DNA from: Clostridia bacterium
GTDB lineage: Bacteria > Bacillota > Clostridia > Saccharofermentanales > UBA5734
Assembly (NCBI GenBank): GCA_017997315.1
Contig: JAGOFF010000068.1
Coordinates: forward strand, 1 to 10,829
Direction: 5' to 3'
Length of the DNA stretch: 10,829 nucleotides
Both the position numbers and the translations under genes were made by a program. Every line of letters starts with the position of its first letter. Position 1 is the first letter of the stretch. The notes under the pieces were generated by a model, which worked only from the letters and a program-made list of their open reading frames with translations, searched no databases and was not told where the DNA came from. Positions 6,965 to 10,829 of the stretch are shown here, piece by piece.

Positions 6965-8341
6965 ATGGACCGGCTGGAACCGGGCGCCGGCATGATGACC
7001 GGCAGGCAGGTCTGCATCATCGGGGGAGGAATCACCGGCCTCACTACCGCGTACCGGCTGGTCAAGGCGGGATACGGCGTCACCGTCGTGGAGCAGAATC
7101 CCGAGACCGGCGGCATGCTGTCGTCGTTCCAGTCCGGCAACAGCCGGCTGGAGCATATCTACCACCATATTTTCACCAGCGACACCCATGTGCTCGGACT
7201 GGCCGAAGAACTCGGGCTGGACCACGACATCGAGTGGTTTGAACCCCGCGACGCGTTGTTCGGAGCCGGACGACTGTTCCCGTTCACCGGGCCGCTGGAT
7301 CTGCTCCGGTGCCGGATCATGCCCGTTCCCGACCGGATCCGGACCGGGATCGCGGTCCTGCTCGCCGGACGGATCCGCGATTTTTCCTCGATCGAGGACC
7401 AGACCGCCGCGGAATGGCTGTGCCGGCACGGCGGTCGCCGCGCCTATGAGGCCCTGTGGAAACCGCTGCTGCGGTCCAAGTTCGATATGGATGCGGATAC
7501 GGTCTCCGCGGTCTGGATCTGGAACAAATTCAAGCTGCGCGGCGGATCCCGCAAGGGGAAAGCCGGTCGGGAGTCTCTGGGCTACATGAAAGGGAGCTTC
7601 GCCCGGATGATCGACCGGCTGGCCGAGGAGATCACGGCTCGCGGCGGCGTCATCCTGACCCGTTGTACCGCGCTGGAAATCTCCCGGCGGGACACCGGCG
7701 GCTATGCCGTGACCAGCATCCTCGAAGACTGCAGCGCGCGCACGCTGCCATGCGACGCGGTCGTCGCGTGCATCGCCGGGCGGCAGTTCGTAAACATCGC
7801 ACAGGCGCTCCGCCTGCCTGCGGAGTACCTCGACAAGGCTTCCAGCGTCTCCCACAAGGCAAACCTCTGCCTGACGCTCCGGCTGCGCGACAGTCTGTCC
7901 CGGTATTACTGGACGACCATCTGCGACGACCTTCCGTTCGTCGTGGCGGTCGAACACACCAATCTGACTGGAACAGGGCCATACCTCGGTCCGGTCCTCT
8001 ACCTGTCGCGCTATCTCAGCATCGCCCATCCCCTCTGGACCGCCACCGATGACGAGATCTTCCGGTTGTTCTGCAGTGAGCTCGGCAAGATGGTCCCCGG
8101 CTTTTCCGCGGACGACGTGGTGGAGTGGCGCATCAAGCGGACCCGGTATGCGCAGCCTGTCATCCCGCGCGGGTATTCCCTTCTCATCGCGCCGATGGAC
8201 ACCCCCGATCCGGGGGTCAAGCTCGCGAGCCTCGCACAGATCTACCCTGAGGACCGCGGTGTAAACTATGCGATCCGGTTGGCCGGGCAGGCGGCGTCGG
8301 CCGTGGAGGCGTATCTTGAAGAGACACATCGGGAAGGCTGA
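6965..8341 (+). CDS. FAD/NAD(P)-dependent oxidoreductase, amine-oxidase/phytoene-desaturase-like fold
   Basis: The 458-residue protein begins with a Rossmann beta-alpha-beta FAD site: VCIIGGGITGLTTAYRL (16-32), with the glycine signature at 20-25 and the ribose-binding Glu43 in VTVVEQ. GGMLSSF (49-55) follows, as in protoporphyrinogen oxidase-, phytoene desaturase- and UDP-galactopyranose-mutase-like flavoproteins. LEHIYHHIFTSDT (62-74) is typical of a subgroup found beside sugar and membrane-glycan genes. The C-terminal GVNYAIRLAGQAA (432-444) fits the second part of the FAD site. No membrane segment or signal peptide is seen. The substrate cannot be read from sequence: sugar nucleotides, polyprenyl-linked sugars or isoprenoids are all possible. 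The ATG at 6965 directly follows the DUF1015 stop with AGGA about eight bases upstream; ATGs at 6992 and 6995 would trim the N-terminus closer to the Rossmann strand. Its last 26 bases overlap the next gene, implying translational coupling with the DUF2298 protein. Confidence 0.9.
   Translation: MDRLEPGAGMMTGRQVCIIGGGITGLTTAYRLVKAGYGVTVVEQNPETGGMLSSFQSGNSRLEHIYHHIFTSDTHVLGLAEELGLDHDIEWFEPRDALFGAGRLFPFTGPLDLLRCRIMPVPDRIRTGIAVLLAGRIRDFSSIEDQTAAEWLCRHGGRRAYEALWKPLLRSKFDMDADTVSAVWIWNKFKLRGGSRKGKAGRESLGYMKGSFARMIDRLAEEITARGGVILTRCTALEISRRDTGGYAVTSILEDCSARTLPCDAVVACIAGRQFVNIAQALRLPAEYLDKASSVSHKANLCLTLRLRDSLSRYYWTTICDDLPFVVAVEHTNLTGTGPYLGPVLYLSRYLSIAHPLWTATDDEIFRLFCSELGKMVPGFSADDVVEWRIKRTRYAQPVIPRGYSLLIAPMDTPDPGVKLASLAQIYPEDRGVNYAIRLAGQAASAVEAYLEETHREG
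8305..8309 (+). promoter_or_regulatory. Shine-Dalgarno that selects the TTG start of the DUF2298 gene
   Basis: GGAGG lies inside the end of the oxidoreductase gene, six bases before the TTG at 8316. The reading frame is open further upstream but has no better start. This makes the 26-bp overlap real rather than an annotation choice. Confidence 0.7.
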
Positions 8342-10829
8342 TCCGGAATCCGCGGATTTTCTGCGCGAAGCAGGGCCCGTACGGTTCCTGGGGCTGCTGC
8401 TGCCGCTGCTGCCGGCCGTACTGTCCCCCCTGGTGCTGCGTTCGGACTGGCTGGACTTCCTTCGCTGGTGGGCGACGATCTCGATCCCGGCGCTGATCTG
8501 GTTTCCGTCCTGCGCCAGATTGTTCGGATTCCGCGGCGACGCGGGGTATCTGTTCGCCAAGCCCGCCGCCATGGCGGTCACTTCCCTGACCGTATGGACC
8601 CTTTCCTATCTGCATATCGTTCCCTTTACCCGTCTGGCGATCCTGGGTGTGCTCGCGGCGGGGATCGCCGCCAACCTGATTCCCGCGCAGAGCCGCGGCG
8701 TCTGGCGTTCCGTGGCCCGTTCTCCGCGGCTGCTGCGGCAGGCGGCATGGGGTGAAACCCTGTTCGGACTTGTCCTGCTCTTCGCGTCCTATGCGCGTGC
8801 GCTGAAACCCGCCATTGAATCCATCCCTGAAAAATTCATGGACTACGGGTACATGATGTCGCTCATGCGCACCGAATGGCTGCCGGGGCAGGACCTGTGG
8901 CTTGCCGGCGAGTCGTTCAACTATTACTACTTCGGACAATACCTCTATACCTGCCTGACAAAGCTCGCCGGGATGACACCGGCGGTCACGTACAACCTCG
9001 GCATGGCGACCACTTTCGCCCTCACGTTCGTCCTGTCGTATGCGGTCGTCCATGCCTGGACCGACCGCATGCTGGCGGACCGGAAGCGCATGGGGGAGAG
9101 CGCCCCGGGAGCGAAGGCCGCACCGGTTGCGGCCGGGCTTCTGGCCGGCGTGATGGTGCAGCTCGCGGGCAACTCGCACTCGTTCTTCTACGATGAGAGC
9201 AGTATCGGCAACGCGTTTCTCCGCTTTTTCGCCAGGATCGGGATCGACGTAGGCACCAAGACGTCCGGATTTTTCTTTCCGGACTCGACACGGTTCATCG
9301 GCTACAACCCGGATGTTCCGGACAAGACCATCCACGAGTTCCCGTTTTATTCCTTCCTCGTGGCGGACCTCCATCCCCACCTCATCAACCTTGCCTTCGT
9401 CCTTTTGTTCCTCGGCATCCTTTTCGTCCTGTACCGGTCGGACCGGCTCCGCCATGCCGCCCAGAACACCTGGACGCTCCGGGTGCGGCTGGCGGCCAGG
9501 GATGAGCCGCAGTGGCTGCGGAAAGAGCTGTCCGCGACCGTCCGGCGAGCCGCGACGTGGGCCACCGAGCCGGGCATGATCGCAGCGGGCGTCCTCCTCG
9601 GCATCTTCACCATGTGCAACTTCTGGGATCTGGTCATCTATTTCGCGGTTGCTGGCCTGATTCTGCTGCTGGCCAATCTGCGCGGCTACGGCTCGATCGC
9701 CGGCTGGGAGTCCATTCCGGTCTTCACGCTCCAGATGCTGCTGATCCTCTTCCCGTTCCTGGCGGCTTCCTCGCCGGCGGTCGCATTGGCGCTGTATGCC
9801 GTCGCGTTTGCGGGATGCTGCCTGCTGACGCTGTTGTCCGCGGACGCGCTTACGCTGGCCGGCGCGCAGCTTGCGTTCCTGTTTCTCCTGTCGAACCTGG
9901 TCTCCCTCCCCTTCAGTCTGGCGTTCCAGCCGATGTCCAAGGAGATCGCGCTCGCGTCCAACCATTCCCGGCTGTTTCAGCTGATCATGCTGTGGGGTGT
10001 GCATGCGGGACTCGGGGCGGCCTTTTTCCTTCGTACGCTGTGGAAGCGTCGAAAGGGCGGCCAGACCCCCTGGCCGGACGCGGCCGGCGCGCGCGGGCCG
10101 CTGGCGCGGCTGCTGCTCGGCATCCGTCCCGCCGACCTGTTTGCCTGCGGGATCTTCCTGTGCGGCATCGGGCTGATCCTTCTGCCTGAGCTCGTGTTTG
10201 TGGTGGATATCTACAGGGGTGCGTACTCCCGGGCCAACACCATGTTCAAGTTCACCTATCAGGCATTTGTGCTGTTGTCGCTGGTCGCGGCCTATGCGGC
10301 CGTGCGGTTCTGGACGGATGCCGCCGAACGGCTGGACCGGCCTGCACGGCTGGTATCCGCGGTGCTCGCCTCCCTGGTCCTCCTGATCCCCCTCCACTAT
10401 CCGCTGACCGGATCGACCATCACTTGGTCGATGAGCTACTCGCCCGTATTCTACGCCGGTCTGGACGGATCCCGGCAGATCGGAACCATCGACAGCGCTG
10501 TCATTCCGGGCAGCGAAGCCAACGAGCTGGCGGACGATCTGGCCTGCATCGAGTGGATGAATGAAAACATCTCCGGGCAGCCGGTCATCCTCGAGATGTT
10601 CGGCAAGAGCTATCGCGACAATTGCCGTATTTCCGTTTTCACCGGACTTCCGACCGTGCTCGGGTGGGAAACCCATGAGCATCTGTGGCGTACCAGCAAA
10701 GATACACCGGACGCCTGGGCGTCGGTCGTCTCCCCCCGGCAAAGCGAGATCCTCCGGTTCTATGCAGGACTGGACGAAGAGGATGCGGCTGCTTTCCTCA
10801 GCAAGTACCGGATCCGGTATGTGGTCGTC
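8316..10829 (+). CDS. DUF2298 'YYY' multi-spanning membrane protein, putative GT-C-like (3' end outside window)
   Basis: All 838 visible codons are open with no stop before the window edge. The protein is very hydrophobic, with some 15 or more probable membrane helices (for example about 23-41, 84-102, 145-163, 228-247, 354-373, 420-454, 467-535, 605-625, 646-664 and 677-693). Family landmarks are FNYYYFGQYLY (201-211), which gives the 'YYY' name; HEFPFYSF with DLHPH (340-355); CNFWD (434-438); RANTMFKFTYQ (639-649); and LGWETHEHLWR (782-792). After about 720 it turns soluble and presumably faces the outside. DUF2298 proteins are found in archaea, Chloroflexota and some Bacillota, and resemble GT-C glycosyltransferases or oligosaccharyltransferases in layout; no activity has been proven to my knowledge. 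The TTG at 8316 has a GGAGG six bases upstream and overlaps the oxidoreductase gene by 26 bp. A role in moving a sugar from a lipid carrier to a cell-surface acceptor is inference. Confidence 0.92.
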   Translation, partial: MKRHIGKADPESADFLREAGPVRFLGLLLPLLPAVLSPLVLRSDWLDFLRWWATISIPALIWFPSCARLFGFRGDAGYLFAKPAAMAVTSLTVWTLSYLHIVPFTRLAILGVLAAGIAANLIPAQSRGVWRSVARSPRLLRQAAWGETLFGLVLLFASYARALKPAIESIPEKFMDYGYMMSLMRTEWLPGQDLWLAGESFNYYYFGQYLYTCLTKLAGMTPAVTYNLGMATTFALTFVLSYAVVHAWTDRMLADRKRMGESAPGAKAAPVAAGLLAGVMVQLAGNSHSFFYDESSIGNAFLRFFARIGIDVGTKTSGFFFPDSTRFIGYNPDVPDKTIHEFPFYSFLVADLHPHLINLAFVLLFLGILFVLYRSDRLRHAAQNTWTLRVRLAARDEPQWLRKELSATVRRAATWATEPGMIAAGVLLGIFTMCNFWDLVIYFAVAGLILLLANLRGYGSIAGWESIPVFTLQMLLILFPFLAASSPAVALALYAVAFAGCCLLTLLSADALTLAGAQLAFLFLLSNLVSLPFSLAFQPMSKEIALASNHSRLFQLIMLWGVHAGLGAAFFLRTLWKRRKGGQTPWPDAAGARGPLARLLLGIRPADLFACGIFLCGIGLILLPELVFVVDIYRGAYSRANTMFKFTYQAFVLLSLVAAYAAVRFWTDAAERLDRPARLVSAVLASLVLLIPLHYPLTGSTITWSMSYSPVFYAGLDGSRQIGTIDSAVIPGSEANELADDLACIEWMNENISGQPVILEMFGKSYRDNCRISVFTGLPTVLGWETHEHLWRTSKDTPDAWASVVSPRQSEILRFYAGLDEEDAAAFLSKYRIRYVVV

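Noticed and set aside
6908..8581. Minus-strand open frame of 557 codons opposite the FAD oxidoreductase
   Set aside because: Antisense shadow; the plus strand has a clear Rossmann FAD protein here.
8217..10742. Very long minus-strand open frame (841 codons) opposite the DUF2298 gene
   Set aside because: The translation is rich in Arg, Gln, Glu and Gly in the manner of an antisense of a hydrophobic protein. The plus frame carries all DUF2298 landmarks.

Overview
The window comes from a GC-rich bacterium, most likely a member of the Bacillota (Clostridia-like) or a close relative. The clues are the RecJ C-terminal extension typical of Gram-positive RecJ, strong AGGAGG-type ribosome binding sites, sigma-A-type promoters, GTG and TTG starts beside ATG, and an AlaRS carrying the cysteine-rich insert seen in clostridial enzymes. 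No lineage can be fixed from sequence alone.

The left half (1-5610) is a block of housekeeping genes on the minus strand. In order of transcription they are alaS (alanyl-tRNA synthetase), a HIT-family nucleotide hydrolase, rpsU (ribosomal protein S21) and recJ (single-strand DNA exonuclease, cut by the left edge). alaS and the HIT gene are 19 nt apart and look co-transcribed. rpsU has its own TTGACG/TATAAT promoter, a short leader with a hairpin, and an intrinsic terminator. recJ follows from its own extended -10 promoter. The theme is translation plus DNA repair.

The right half (5630-10829) is divergent, on the plus strand, and looks like one tightly packed operon of three genes: a DUF1015-family protein, an FAD/NAD(P)-dependent oxidoreductase of the amine-oxidase/phytoene-desaturase fold, and a very hydrophobic multi-spanning DUF2298 ('YYY') protein that runs off the right edge. 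The first junction has no spacer and the second overlaps by 26 bp, with a Shine-Dalgarno for the third gene inside the second. The most reasonable reading is that the oxidoreductase and the DUF2298 protein act together on a membrane- or lipid-linked glycan pathway, but the chemistry is unknown. This is the only part of the window that might be an undescribed system.

The 5497-5683 gap between the two halves is a compact divergent promoter region. No gap between genes exceeds 190 nt. No tRNA, rRNA, CRISPR, insertion sequence or phage feature was seen. Long open frames opposite recJ, alaS, the oxidoreductase and the DUF2298 gene are by-products of high GC at third codon positions.
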